From: Planotetraspora silvatica
GTDB lineage: Bacteria; Actinomycetota; Actinomycetes; Streptosporangiales; Streptosporangiaceae
Direction: 5' to 3'
Assembly (NCBI RefSeq): GCF_016863315.1
Contig: NZ_BOOQ01000019.1
Span: 62,001-126,000 of the forward strand
Length of the DNA stretch: 64,000 nt
The translations under genes and the position numbers were made by a program. Under the pieces are notes generated by a model. It made no database searches and had not been told where the DNA came from. It worked only from the letters and a program-made list of their open reading frames with translations. This document shows positions 1 through 8,507 of this stretch, in pieces (positions within the stretch are counted from its first letter, which is position 1; every line of letters begins with the position of its first letter).

Positions 1-418
1 CGACGGCGACCAGACCGAGTACACCGTGCGCAACGCGGCCAACCTGGACTGGCTGGACAAGGGCTTCGCCGCGGCCAAGGCCGCCCACTCGAAGGCGATC
101 GTCATCGTTCTGCAGGCCGACATGTGGACCACCGAGCCGACCGCCCACTTCGCGGACACCAAGCGGAAGCTGGCCCAGCTGTCCATCGCCTTCCCGGGTC
201 AGATCCTGCTGGTCAACGGCGACAGCCACGTCCTGAAGATCGACAAGCCGCTCACCGATGCGAACGACCAGGCGATCCAGAACGTCACCCGGGTGCAGAC
301 CTTCGGCAGTGCCCAGAACCACTGGGTGAGCGCGGAGATCGACCCGCGGGACCCGGACGTGTTCACCTTCCACCAGCACATCGTGAAGGCGAATCTCCCC
401 ACCTACGTCAGCCCCTGA
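1..418 (+). CDS. Metallophosphoesterase-like protein, C-terminal part (5' end outside window)
   Basis: The open frame runs in from the left edge without a start, so only about the last 138 residues are present. The segment LLVNGDSHVLKIDKPL resembles the C-terminal GD[ST]H...DKPL motif of calcineurin-like metallophosphoesterases, in which the His is a metal ligand; this is the only functional hint. The substrate cannot be inferred. A strong hairpin follows 18 bases after the stop, so the gene ends its transcript here. It converges with the histidine kinase gene on the other strand. The family call is moderate because the N-terminal metal-binding motifs are not in the window. Confidence 0.55.
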   Translation, partial: DGDQTEYTVRNAANLDWLDKGFAAAKAAHSKAIVIVLQADMWTTEPTAHFADTKRKLAQLSIAFPGQILLVNGDSHVLKIDKPLTDANDQAIQNVTRVQTFGSAQNHWVSAEIDPRDPDVFTFHQHIVKANLPTYVSP

Positions 419-436
419 CGCATCGCCGAAACGCCC

Positions 437-466
437 GTCGCGGGGCCGCACGTGCGGTCCCGCGAC
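437..466. terminator. Near-perfect 30-bp palindrome, probable bidirectional terminator
   Basis: Positions 437-451 pair with 452-466 over 15 bp with a single G:U position. It lies between two convergent genes. No U-tract follows, which is usual for actinobacterial hairpin terminators. Confidence 0.6.
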
Positions 467-557
467 ATATCCCGATGAACGACTCGGCTCAGTCTGCCCT
501 CCGGGGGACGCCGTTCGGCTTCAAGGGGTCACCCGGGCGCGGTCTGCGTCCGGGCGC

Positions 558-1937
558 TCAGTCGGACGGACTCCGGAGGGCCGGGTCCCGCACGGACACG
601 GTCACGGCCGTACCCGCACCCGGCTCGCTGATCACGACGAACCGCCCACCCTCGTCTTCGATCAACCGCCGGACCAGTCGCAGCCCGATGTGGCCCGGGC
701 GGCGGATTCGGCTCGGGTCGAACCCGACGCCGTCGTCGGTGACGGTGAGCTCGACCGCCGCCCCCGGACCCGTGCCGACGGCGGCGACGCGGATGCGCAC
801 CGTCCGGGCCTGGGCGTGCCGAAACGCGTTGCGGAGCAACTCGCCTGCCACCCGGTGCAGGATGACGGCCGGCTGCTCACCCAGGTGTCCGATGCCGGAG
901 ACGTCGATGTCGACGGCCGGCGCCGGCCCGGTGGTCTCGCCTTGCCGGATCCGTGCGGCGAGGTCGGACAGCGCGCCCGCGAAGTCCCGGCCCACGGGTT
1001 CGTCCGGCAACAACTCCGTCAGCAACGTGCGCAACTCACGAACCTCGCCCGCGAGCAGGTTCTGCGCGCGGTCGAGCAGGTCGCGGCGCCGGGACCAGCC
1101 GTGATCGGAGGTGCTCCCGCTCTGACGGTCCGCGGCCGACCGGACCCCCTGCAGGAGGAGGCCGACCCCCGCGAGGTTCGGGATGACCCCGTCGTGCAGG
1201 CGCCGTGCCACATCTCTCCTGGCGAGCTCGGCGGCGGCCAGGCCGTACTCGCGGGACGCGCGCTGCTCCGCGCGGTCGCGCTCCATCCGGCGTGCCAGCG
1301 TCACCGACAGCGGGACGGTGGCCGCGGTGAGCAGCACCAGGCCGATCAGGACCGTCGGCAACAGGACGAGGACCGCGTGCCTCGTGGTGCCGGGCACGTC
1401 CACCGGCAGGTAGAGCTCGAGCCGCATGTCGTTGTCGCCGGCGTCGCGGAAGCCGAGGAAGACCTCCAGCCTGCTGCCCGCGAGGCCGGTCTCATAGCGG
1501 TGTTCCGCGTCGACCGGCACCGGACGGACGAGCACCTCGCCGGGGTCCAGGCTCGTGGCGAGCTGGGAGTCCTGGCGGCCCGACAGGCCCTCGACGCGAG
1601 GCTCGTCGGAGAACACCACCGTGGCCAGATCGCCGTCGACCCGGAAGACCTTGATCCGCTGCACCGTCCCGGACTCGAGGAACGGGGAGACGTGGTCGCG
1701 CAGATGTCCCCGGCCGACGCCGTCCAGCCGCACGAAGTTCTGCTCGGTCATCGGCACGAGCACGGTCGCGGCGACCTGGCGGGCCACGCTCTCCACGCGC
1801 CGGCGTGCGTCATCTTCGGCGAACCGCCACCCGCCCAGCGTGACGAGTGCGGAGATCACGACGGCGACCACGCTGGCGAGGAGCATGTGCCGGGCGAGCG
1901 TGTGCCAGATGACATGGCGCCCTGCTGGCAAGGTCAC
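558..1937 (-). CDS. Two-component sensor histidine kinase, NarL/LuxR-type partner (HisKA_3)
   Basis: A 459-residue membrane sensor kinase. Two hydrophobic segments (about residues 18-36 and 188-212) bracket an extracytoplasmic domain of roughly 150 residues. The dimerisation box has the phosphoacceptor His248 in RRLHDGV, followed by an N box near 366-375 (ELLRNAFRHA) and the ATP-lid motif DDGVGFDP at 401-408. It autophosphorylates and passes phosphate to the response regulator encoded immediately upstream, which ends 3 bases before this start. The pair diverges from a ferric iron transporter across a region with an iron-box-like operator, so iron or haem status is a plausible signal. The signal itself is not shown by the sequence. 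Confidence 0.88.
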   Translation of the reverse strand: MTLPAGRHVIWHTLARHMLLASVVAVVISALVTLGGWRFAEDDARRRVESVARQVAATVLVPMTEQNFVRLDGVGRGHLRDHVSPFLESGTVQRIKVFRVDGDLATVVFSDEPRVEGLSGRQDSQLATSLDPGEVLVRPVPVDAEHRYETGLAGSRLEVFLGFRDAGDNDMRLELYLPVDVPGTTRHAVLVLLPTVLIGLVLLTAATVPLSVTLARRMERDRAEQRASREYGLAAAELARRDVARRLHDGVIPNLAGVGLLLQGVRSAADRQSGSTSDHGWSRRRDLLDRAQNLLAGEVRELRTLLTELLPDEPVGRDFAGALSDLAARIRQGETTGPAPAVDIDVSGIGHLGEQPAVILHRVAGELLRNAFRHAQARTVRIRVAAVGTGPGAAVELTVTDDGVGFDPSRIRRPGHIGLRLVRRLIEDEGGRFVVISEPGAGTAVTVSVRDPALRSPSD

Positions 1938-1940
1938 AGG

Positions 1941-2561
1941 TCAGTATCCCGAGCCGATGGTGATGAGGCCGAGCCGGTCGGCGGACACCACCGCATCGAG
2001 CTGTGTGTGCACGCCGAGCTTCGCCATGAGCCCCTTGATGTGGTCACGCGTCGTGTGCAGCGAGATCCCCAGATCGGCCGCGATACGACCGGCGTCGTGC
2101 CCCTGACCGAGTTCGCGCAGCACGTCGTACTCGCGGTCGGTGAGGCGGATCCGGCCGGCCGCGCCCCCACGCTCCACGTCGACCATCGGGTGTGCCGCGT
2201 CCGCGGATCGGATCGCGGCGAGAATCCGGGCCAGCGGCGCGCCCTTGCCCAGGAACGCCACCGCACCGGCGGCGATCGCCCGTTCGGCCAGGCTCTCCCG
2301 CGAGTGCGCGGTGAGCACGACGATCCGCGCCTCGGGACGCAACCGCCGTAGTCCCGCGATGACGTCGAAACCCCGCGCATCGGGCAGTTGAAGGTCGACC
2401 ACGGCGACGGCGAAGTCGATCGCCGCGGCCTTGGCCAGGCCGTCGCGAGCGGTGTGCGCCGCGGCGACGCAGCGCAGGTCAGGCTCGAAGTCGATGCTCA
2501 GCGCCAGGGACTCGGTGAAGACCCGATGATCGTCGAGCAGCAGGACAGGCAGGGGCGACAT
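1941..2561 (-). CDS. LuxR/NarL-family DNA-binding response regulator
   Basis: A 206-residue protein with a receiver domain (acidic pair Asp10/Asp11, phosphoacceptor Asp56 in VVDLQLP, Thr84, Lys106) and a C-terminal LuxR-type helix-turn-helix starting at about residue 140 (LTDREYDVLRELGQG). It is the first gene of the leftward two-gene operon with the sensor kinase. Its ATG is only about 85 bases from the start of the divergent iron-transporter operon, so the two units share one regulatory region. It probably controls itself and possibly the transporter; this is inferred from position. Confidence 0.9.
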   Translation of the reverse strand: MSPLPVLLLDDHRVFTESLALSIDFEPDLRCVAAAHTARDGLAKAAAIDFAVAVVDLQLPDARGFDVIAGLRRLRPEARIVVLTAHSRESLAERAIAAGAVAFLGKGAPLARILAAIRSADAAHPMVDVERGGAAGRIRLTDREYDVLRELGQGHDAGRIAADLGISLHTTRDHIKGLMAKLGVHTQLDAVVSADRLGLITIGSGY

Positions 2562-2571
2562 CTCCCCAATT

Positions 2572-2611
2572 TTAGGGAGGTCACCCTAACTAAGGGAAGG
2601 CTAACCTTCCC
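2572..2611. promoter_or_regulatory. Iron-box-like operator (IdeR/DmdR1 type) plus adjacent dyads
   Basis: Positions 2591-2609 match the 19-bp actinobacterial iron box (TTAGGTTAGGCTAACCTAA) at 14 positions, including the unbroken core AGGCTAACCT. The same stretch contains a perfect dyad, GGGAAGG-CTAA-CCTTCCC (2594-2611). A second dyad, TTAGGG-n6-CCCTAA, lies at 2572-2589. An iron-dependent repressor bound here could control both the iron transporter operon and the divergent two-component genes. Confidence 0.6.
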
Positions 2612-2645
2612 ATGTCACATCGAGATCAGCTGAAAAGGAGTCCGC

Positions 2646-3686
2646 GTGCGCACCCGACACACCCTCGTCGCGCTTGCCGTCACGGCCGCGATCGGCCTCA
2701 CGGCCTGCGGCACCAACGAGGCACCCGCCGGCACGGCGAGCGGCGCCGGCGCCGCGAAGGCGGCTCTGGTGCTGTACAACGCGCAGCACGAGGAGGTCGG
2801 CCAGGCCTGGGCCGACGCCTTCACCGCGAAGACCGGCGTCAAGGTGGAGGTCCGCAACGGCAGCGACTTCGAGTTGGCCAACCAGATCGTCGCCGAGGGC
2901 GCGGCCTCCCCCGCCGACGTGTTCATCACCGAGAACTCGCCCGCGATGGCGCTGGTGTCGAGCAAGGATCTGTTCGCGCCCGTCGACGCGGCGACCAAGG
3001 TGCAGGTCCCGGCGCAGTACTCCTCCAGCAAGGGCGACTGGGTCGGCGTCGCCGCGCGTTCGACGGTGTTCGTCTACAACAGCTCTCAACTGACGGACGC
3101 GCAACTCCCGCAGTCGATCATGGACCTGGCGAAGCCGGAGTGGAAGGGACGGTTCGGCATCTCCCCCAGCGGCGCCGACTTCCAGGCGATCGTCAGTGCC
3201 GTCTACGCCGTCCAGGGCGACGCCGCCGCGGCCGCCTGGCTCCAGGGCGTCAAGGACAACGCCAAGATCTACCGCGGCAACGGCACCATCCTGAAGGCGG
3301 CCAATGCGGGCGAGGTTCCCGGCGGGGTCATCTACCACTACTACTGGTACGGTGACCAGGCGGACGGCGGCGCCGGCAGTTCGAACACCAAGCTCAAGTT
3401 CTTCGGCGGCAAGGACGCCGGCGCGTTCCTGAGCGTGTCCGGCGGCGGGGTCCTGAAGTCGAGCAGGCACCCCGCCGAGGCTCAGTCGTTCCTCGCCTAC
3501 ATGAGCGGCGCCGAGGGCCAGAAGTTGCTGGCCGACGGCGACGCCCTGGAATACACGGTCGGCAACGGAGTCGCGGCCAACCCGAAGCTGAAGCCGCTGG
3601 CGGAGTTGGACGCCCCTCCCGTCGATCTCAACACCCTCAACGGCCCGAAGATCGTCGAGGAGATGCAGCGGGTCGGCCTGCTGTGA
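2646..3686 (+). CDS. fbpA: Ferric iron ABC transporter substrate-binding lipoprotein (FbpA type)
   Basis: A 346-residue secreted lipoprotein: basic N-terminus, hydrophobic core, and a lipobox with Cys21 in GLTAC. The mature part matches bacterial transferrins that bind Fe3+. It has the N-lobe His48 in YNAQHEE, Glu96 in FITEN, and the C-lobe tyrosine group Y230/Y232/Y233 in VIYHYYWYG, which are the positions used for iron in FbpA/FutA proteins. GTG start preceded by AAAGGAG. It is first in a three-gene operon with permease and ATPase and sits behind an iron-box-like operator, so expression is probably raised under iron starvation. Confidence 0.9.
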   Translation: MRTRHTLVALAVTAAIGLTACGTNEAPAGTASGAGAAKAALVLYNAQHEEVGQAWADAFTAKTGVKVEVRNGSDFELANQIVAEGAASPADVFITENSPAMALVSSKDLFAPVDAATKVQVPAQYSSSKGDWVGVAARSTVFVYNSSQLTDAQLPQSIMDLAKPEWKGRFGISPSGADFQAIVSAVYAVQGDAAAAAWLQGVKDNAKIYRGNGTILKAANAGEVPGGVIYHYYWYGDQADGGAGSSNTKLKFFGGKDAGAFLSVSGGGVLKSSRHPAEAQSFLAYMSGAEGQKLLADGDALEYTVGNGVAANPKLKPLAELDAPPVDLNTLNGPKIVEEMQRVGLL

Positions 3687-5221
3687 ACCGAAGCCTCATG
3701 GCGGGTGCCCGGCTGCGGTACCCGCCGCTTCGCCTCGTCCCGGCCCTCGCCGTGGCGGGGCTCACACTCCTGCCCGCCGCCTACGTGCTCGCCAGTGTGC
3801 TCGCCGGCGGCGACACCGCCCGTCTCCTGTGGCGGCCCCGAGTCGGCGAACTGCTCACGAACACCGTCCTGCTCGTCCTGCTCGGCACGTCGGCGTGCGT
3901 GACCGTCGGGACCCTCGCCGCGTGGGTGGTCGAACGGACCACCCTGCGCGGACGCCCGCTGTGGACCGCGCTGATGGTCGCACCGCTCGCGGTCCCGGCG
4001 TTCGTGAACAGCTTCGGCTGGTACTCGCTGTCCCCGTCGTTCGCGGGTCTGGGCGCCGCGGTCCTCGTCACCACCCTGTCCTACTATCCGCTCGTCTACC
4101 TGCCGGTCGCCGCCATGTTGCGCGGCGTCGACCAGGCGCTCGAAGAGCAGTCGCGGATTCTCGGCAACGGCACGTGGCGGACCTTCGGCCGGATCGTCCT
4201 TCCGCAGTTGCGGCCCGCGATGTCCGGCGGCGCGCTGCTCGTGGCGTTGCACCTGCTGGCCGAATTCGGCGCCCTGCAGGCATTGCGCTTCGACACGTTC
4301 ACCACCGCGATCTACGACCAGTACCAGTCCACCTTCAACGGAGCCGCCGCCACCACGCTCGCGGGCGTGCTGATCCTGCTGTGCCTGGTGACGCTCGGCT
4401 GCGACCTCGGGCTGACCGGCCGCGCCCGCCTCGCCCGAGTCGGTCGCGGCGCGGCGCGGCCGGCCATCACGCACCGGCTGGGTCACGCCACGCCGGCGGC
4501 GTTCGCCGGGCTGGTCCTGCTTGCCGCCGCGGCGTTGGGCGTTCCGCTGGGATGCATCGCGTTCTGGCTCCTCACCAGCACCTCGACCGCGTTCCCCGCC
4601 GGGGAGCTGTGGCAGACGACGAGCACCTCGATCATCTTGGCCCTGCTCGGCGCGGCGGTCACGATCACACTCGCGTTCCCGGTGGCCTGGTTGTCGATCC
4701 GGCGCCCAGGACGTCTGAGCCGGCTCGTCGAGCGAAGCACCTACCTGGGCAACTCGCTGCCCGGCATCGTCGTCGCGCTCGCACTGATCACCATCGCCGT
4801 ACGGTACCTGCCGTCGCTCTACCAGAGCACGGCCATGCTGCTCACCGCGTACGCGGTGCTGTTCATGCCACGCGCCATGGTGAGCCTGCGGGCCGCGCTG
4901 AGGCAGACGCCGCCGGAATTCGACGACGTCGCCCGCTCCCTCGGGGTCAGGCCCGCCGCGGTCTTGCTGCGGGTCACCCTTCCTCTGATCGCCCGAGGCG
5001 TCGGGGCCGGCTCGGCGCTGGTGTTCCTCGCCGTCATCACCGAGCTGACCTCGACACTGCTGCTGGCGCCCATCGGCACCCGTACGCTCGCGACCCAGTT
5101 CTGGAGCGGCTCCACATCGATCAACTACGGGCAGGCCGCGCCGTACGCACTGTTGATGATCCTGGTCTCCGCGCCCGCGGCGTATCTGCTGACCCGTCGA
5201 AGCAGGATGGTGGAGTCATGA
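3683..5221 (+). CDS. fbpB: Ferric iron ABC transporter permease (FbpB type)
   Basis: A 512-residue polytopic inner-membrane protein made of two BPD_transp_1 modules in tandem, the organisation typical of FbpB/HitB. Each half carries an EAA-like loop (EEQSRILGNGTWRTFGRI in the first; PPEFDDVARSLGVRPAAVLL in the second) that contacts the ATPase. The GTG start overlaps the stop of the binding-protein gene by four bases (GTGA), indicating translational coupling. An ATG 15 bases downstream is a possible alternative start. Confidence 0.9.
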   Translation: MNRSLMAGARLRYPPLRLVPALAVAGLTLLPAAYVLASVLAGGDTARLLWRPRVGELLTNTVLLVLLGTSACVTVGTLAAWVVERTTLRGRPLWTALMVAPLAVPAFVNSFGWYSLSPSFAGLGAAVLVTTLSYYPLVYLPVAAMLRGVDQALEEQSRILGNGTWRTFGRIVLPQLRPAMSGGALLVALHLLAEFGALQALRFDTFTTAIYDQYQSTFNGAAATTLAGVLILLCLVTLGCDLGLTGRARLARVGRGAARPAITHRLGHATPAAFAGLVLLAAAALGVPLGCIAFWLLTSTSTAFPAGELWQTTSTSIILALLGAAVTITLAFPVAWLSIRRPGRLSRLVERSTYLGNSLPGIVVALALITIAVRYLPSLYQSTAMLLTAYAVLFMPRAMVSLRAALRQTPPEFDDVARSLGVRPAAVLLRVTLPLIARGVGAGSALVFLAVITELTSTLLLAPIGTRTLATQFWSGSTSINYGQAAPYALLMILVSAPAAYLLTRRSRMVES

Positions 5222-6273
5222 CCGCCCCGGGCTTGAGTGTGGCGGGCCTGTCGAAGTCCTTCGGTGCGCTGACCGTTCTCAAAGAACTCGATCTGACGGT
5301 CCCCGCCGGGGAGCTGACGGCACTCATCGGGCGCTCCGGATCCGGCAAGTCGACCCTGTTGCGCCTCATCGCGGGATTCGACCGGCCCGGCACCGGAACC
5401 GTGACGGTCGCCGGCCGCACCCTCACGGCACCGGCGATCGACGTGCCGTCGCACCGGCGCCGCATCGGCTACGTGACGCAGGAGGGGAGCCTGTTCCCCC
5501 ATCTCACCGTGGCCGAGAACGTCACGTTCGGGCTCCCGCGACGTACCCGGCACGACGATCGGGTCGTCGCGGAGCTGCTCGAACTCGTCGCGCTCGACCA
5601 CCGGTACGCGCGCCGCCACCCCCACCAACTGTCCGGGGGCGAGCAGCAGCGCGTGGCACTCGCCCGCGCCCTCGCCACCCGGCCGGACCTCGTGCTCCTC
5701 GACGAACCGTTCTCCGCCCTCGACGCCGAACTCCGCGCGGACACCCGGCGTGCGGTCACGGCGGCGCTGGCGGCCACCCGCACCACCGCCGTGCTGGTGA
5801 CCCACGACCAGAGTGAGGCGTTGTCACTCGCCGAACAGGTGGCCGTCCTCCGCGACGGCATGATCGTGCAGGTGGGCTCGCCTGTGGAGGTCTACCGCCG
5901 GCCCGTCGACCGCACGGTCGCCGCGTTCGTCGGCGAGCTGACCGCGATCCCGGCGTCGCTGAACGGTGACACCGCCGACACGGCGCTCGGCCGCATCTCC
6001 CTGCCGGAGCCCGCCCACGGCATCGGCGCCGTGCTCGTGCGTCCCGAGCAGATCGTGGTCACCGATCCGGCGCCCGGCCTCGCCCACGCCACAGCACTCG
6101 CGATCGACTTCCGCGGCCACGACGGCCTCGTGCGGCTGCGGGTGGACACCGAGTACGCGGACGCCGAGAGCGGGCTCACGGTGACCGCCCGCAGTGCCGG
6201 GCAGCTGCTGCCCGAGCCCGGGCAACGAGTGGGAGTGCGGCTCACCGGCACCGCGCTGGCCAGTACGCGATGA
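5218..6273 (+). CDS. fbpC: Ferric iron ABC transporter ATP-binding protein (FbpC type)
   Basis: A 351-residue ABC ATPase with Walker A GRSGSGKST (38-46), Q-loop near 88 (VTQEG), signature LSGGEQQ (138-144), Walker B LVLLDEP (158-164) and the H-loop in LVTHDQ. The C-terminal third (from about residue 240) is a TOBE-type regulatory domain, as in FbpC and PotA subunits. The ATG overlaps the permease stop (ATGA). Its own stop lies two bases from the end of the convergent alpha-galactosidase gene, so no terminator is visible. Confidence 0.92.
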   Translation: MTAPGLSVAGLSKSFGALTVLKELDLTVPAGELTALIGRSGSGKSTLLRLIAGFDRPGTGTVTVAGRTLTAPAIDVPSHRRRIGYVTQEGSLFPHLTVAENVTFGLPRRTRHDDRVVAELLELVALDHRYARRHPHQLSGGEQQRVALARALATRPDLVLLDEPFSALDAELRADTRRAVTAALAATRTTAVLVTHDQSEALSLAEQVAVLRDGMIVQVGSPVEVYRRPVDRTVAAFVGELTAIPASLNGDTADTALGRISLPEPAHGIGAVLVRPEQIVVTDPAPGLAHATALAIDFRGHDGLVRLRVDTEYADAESGLTVTARSAGQLLPEPGQRVGVRLTGTALASTR

Positions 6274-6275
6274 CC

Positions 6276-8396
6276 TCACGGGATGAGCTCACCGGCTCCG
6301 GCCTGGTGCACCCTCCGCAGGCGGACGAGCGTGCTGGCGTGGTCGCCCCGCGGCAGGCAGAGGGGCAGGCCCGACTGCAGCAACACGGCGCCCGGGTACG
6401 TCGCCCCGGTGTCCAGGTCCCGGTACACCGCCTCCGGCCGTACGGCGGCCAGGCGCAGCGGCGCCGGCGCGTGGCCGAACGCACGGGTGGGGCACCAGGC
6501 GAGCACCACGTGGTCGTCGTCGCGGACGTACTCGACGCCGGTCAGCGTCCCGTCACCGGCCAGCCGGTGCTGCGTGCCGTGCTGGACGACCGGCCGGACG
6601 CGCTTGTACGCGGCGACCAGCTCGGCGCTCTCCTTCAACTCTTCCTCGGTCCACGTGGTGAGGTCGCCGCCGATGCCGGGGACGCCGGCCATGGCGACGT
6701 GGAACCGGAAGCGCAGCGGGGTCCGCCGGGCGGTGGCCGGGTTGGGGCTGTCGGTGACCCAGGCGCTCATGACCTGGGCCGGGTAGAGCTGGCTGAACCC
6801 GTGCTGGATGCCGATCCGGTCGACCGGGTCGGTGTTGTCCGACACCCACACCTGGTCGGTGCGGGCCAGGATGCCCAGGTCGGCCCGGCCGCCGCCGCCG
6901 GAGCACGCCTCGATGCGCAGGCCCGGGTGGTCGGCCCGGAGCCGGTCCATGATCCGGTAGACCGCCCGCGTCTGGTCGATCCACAGCCGTTCGGGATCGC
7001 CGTTGCCCGGCCATCCGGCCTCGGTGAACGGGCGGTTGGCGTCCCACTTGAGGAAGTCGACGTCGTGCTCGGCGACCAGCCGGTCCAGCCAGGCGTGGGT
7101 CCACTCGGCGGTGTCCTGCCGGGCGAGGTTGAGCACCAGTTGGTGGCGCATCTCGGTCCGGTCGCGGTTGGCCATGTGCAGGACCCAGTCCGGATGGGCC
7201 CGGTAGAGGTCGCTGTCGGGGTTGACCATCTCGGGCTCCACCCAGATCCCGAAGCGCATGCCGAGCCGGCGCACCTCCGCCGCGAGCGGGGCGAGCCCGG
7301 ATGGGAAGCGGGCCGGGTTCGGCTCCCAGTCCCCGAGGCCGGCCCGTTCGCTGCTGCGGGCGCCGAACCAGCCGTCGTCCATGACGAACAGTTCGACGCC
7401 GAGGCTCGCGGCGCGGGCCGCCAAGGCCATCTGGCCGGCCTCGTCGACGTCGAACCCGGTCGCCTCCCAGGAGTTGTACAGCACGGGCCGGGTCTCGTCC
7501 GGGTGGGACAGCACGTGCCCGCGGACATGTCCGTGCCAGGCGCGGCTGGCCGCCCCGAACCCGTCCGGCGTGTAGAGGCCGGCGAAGACGGGGGTCTCCA
7601 GCGCCTCGCCGGGCGCCAGCGACCAGGTGAGGCCCTCGTGGCCGAACCCGCCCGTCCACGTGGTCCGGCCGACGGGGTCCCGGTGCAGGGTGATCCGCCA
7701 GCTTCCGCTCCAGGCGAGCGCGGTGCTCCAGACCTCGCCGTGGTCCTCGCCCGCGGTGCCGTCGTCGACGGCCAGCCAGGGGTTGGCGTGGTGGCTCGTC
7801 ATGCCGCGCCGGCTGGTCAGGACCGTCTCGGCCACGGGGACGTCGGTCCGCCGGACCTGGAATTCGCTGTTCCAGCCGCCGACGAGGTGGCTCATCCGGT
7901 AGTGCGTCCGGTGCGGTGCCGCCCAGGCGGCGGAGTCGCAGCGCAGCACCGTGACCGGTGCCTGGTCGCCGCGGTTCTCGACGTTCGTCCACCGCTCGAT
8001 CACGTCGCTGTCGCCGCGCACCCGGTAGTTCAGGGTCACGTGCAGCGGATAGTGCCGATCGCGCAGGTGGATGCGCAGGTGGCCGCCGTCGATGTCGTGG
8101 CCGTCGTAGCGCCACTGAACTCCGCGGGTGCCGTCGGCGAAACGCACGAGGAGGCTGGGCGGCCCGAAGCGGGCGCCGCCCTCCACCGCCAGCTCGTCCA
8201 CGCCGGCCACCGCCTCGAAACTGCTCGCCGCCGGTGACACGCGCTCGGCCAGCGTGACCGCCTGGTCGAGCGTCAGCACGGCACCCCAGTGGACGTGCCG
8301 TACGCCGTCGTCCTCGGCGAGCCGGATGGCATACGCCGAGGTAGGGCCGCGCAACAGCCACAGGCGGTGGTCGGGGTGGAACAGCACGGAGTGCAT
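6276..8396 (-). CDS. Alpha-galactosidase, glycoside hydrolase family 36
   Basis: A 706-residue GH36 enzyme that removes terminal alpha-1,6-galactose from oligosaccharides or galactomannan. No signal peptide is seen, so it probably acts in the cytoplasm. An N-terminal beta-sandwich is followed by the (beta/alpha)8 barrel with the motifs FVMDDGWFG (338-346), KWDANRP carrying nucleophile Asp452, and WVSDNTDP carrying the acid/base Asp520. The start was chosen because an AGAGGA site lies just before this ATG; the frame stays open far upstream, but that part is antisense to the ROK gene. It is divergent from, and presumably controlled by, the ROK repressor. Confidence 0.93.
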   Translation of the reverse strand: MHSVLFHPDHRLWLLRGPTSAYAIRLAEDDGVRHVHWGAVLTLDQAVTLAERVSPAASSFEAVAGVDELAVEGGARFGPPSLLVRFADGTRGVQWRYDGHDIDGGHLRIHLRDRHYPLHVTLNYRVRGDSDVIERWTNVENRGDQAPVTVLRCDSAAWAAPHRTHYRMSHLVGGWNSEFQVRRTDVPVAETVLTSRRGMTSHHANPWLAVDDGTAGEDHGEVWSTALAWSGSWRITLHRDPVGRTTWTGGFGHEGLTWSLAPGEALETPVFAGLYTPDGFGAASRAWHGHVRGHVLSHPDETRPVLYNSWEATGFDVDEAGQMALAARAASLGVELFVMDDGWFGARSSERAGLGDWEPNPARFPSGLAPLAAEVRRLGMRFGIWVEPEMVNPDSDLYRAHPDWVLHMANRDRTEMRHQLVLNLARQDTAEWTHAWLDRLVAEHDVDFLKWDANRPFTEAGWPGNGDPERLWIDQTRAVYRIMDRLRADHPGLRIEACSGGGGRADLGILARTDQVWVSDNTDPVDRIGIQHGFSQLYPAQVMSAWVTDSPNPATARRTPLRFRFHVAMAGVPGIGGDLTTWTEEELKESAELVAAYKRVRPVVQHGTQHRLAGDGTLTGVEYVRDDDHVVLAWCPTRAFGHAPAPLRLAAVRPEAVYRDLDTGATYPGAVLLQSGLPLCLPRGDHASTLVRLRRVHQAGAGELIP

Positions 8397-8438
8397 CTGG
8401 TCCTCTAGATCGGGCGGGCAGGCCGGTGGGTGCCGCTG

Positions 8439-8500
8439 AGCGTAGGACTTGCTCGGCGCGCGAATCAATACTTGACGAAGGAAATTATTACGCCTACGTT
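8439..8500. promoter_or_regulatory. Back-to-back promoters of the alpha-galactosidase and ROK genes
   Basis: Rightward: TTGACG (8472-8477), a 17-base spacer and TACGTT (8495-8500), ending 7 bases before the ROK ATG, which would give a leaderless mRNA. Leftward: TTGATT (complement of 8463-8468), an 18-base spacer and TACGCT (complement of 8439-8444). The two -35 boxes are three bases apart and form the small dyad TCAA-TAC-TTGA (8465-8475), so one bound repressor could block both directions. Confidence 0.6.
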
Positions 8501-8507
8501 TCGGGCC

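Noticed and set aside
5125-5220. Much longer N-terminus for the iron ABC ATPase gene (open frame from 3829)
   Set aside because: The extension is antisense-like filler in another frame of the permease; Walker A placement and ATGA coupling fix the start at 5218.
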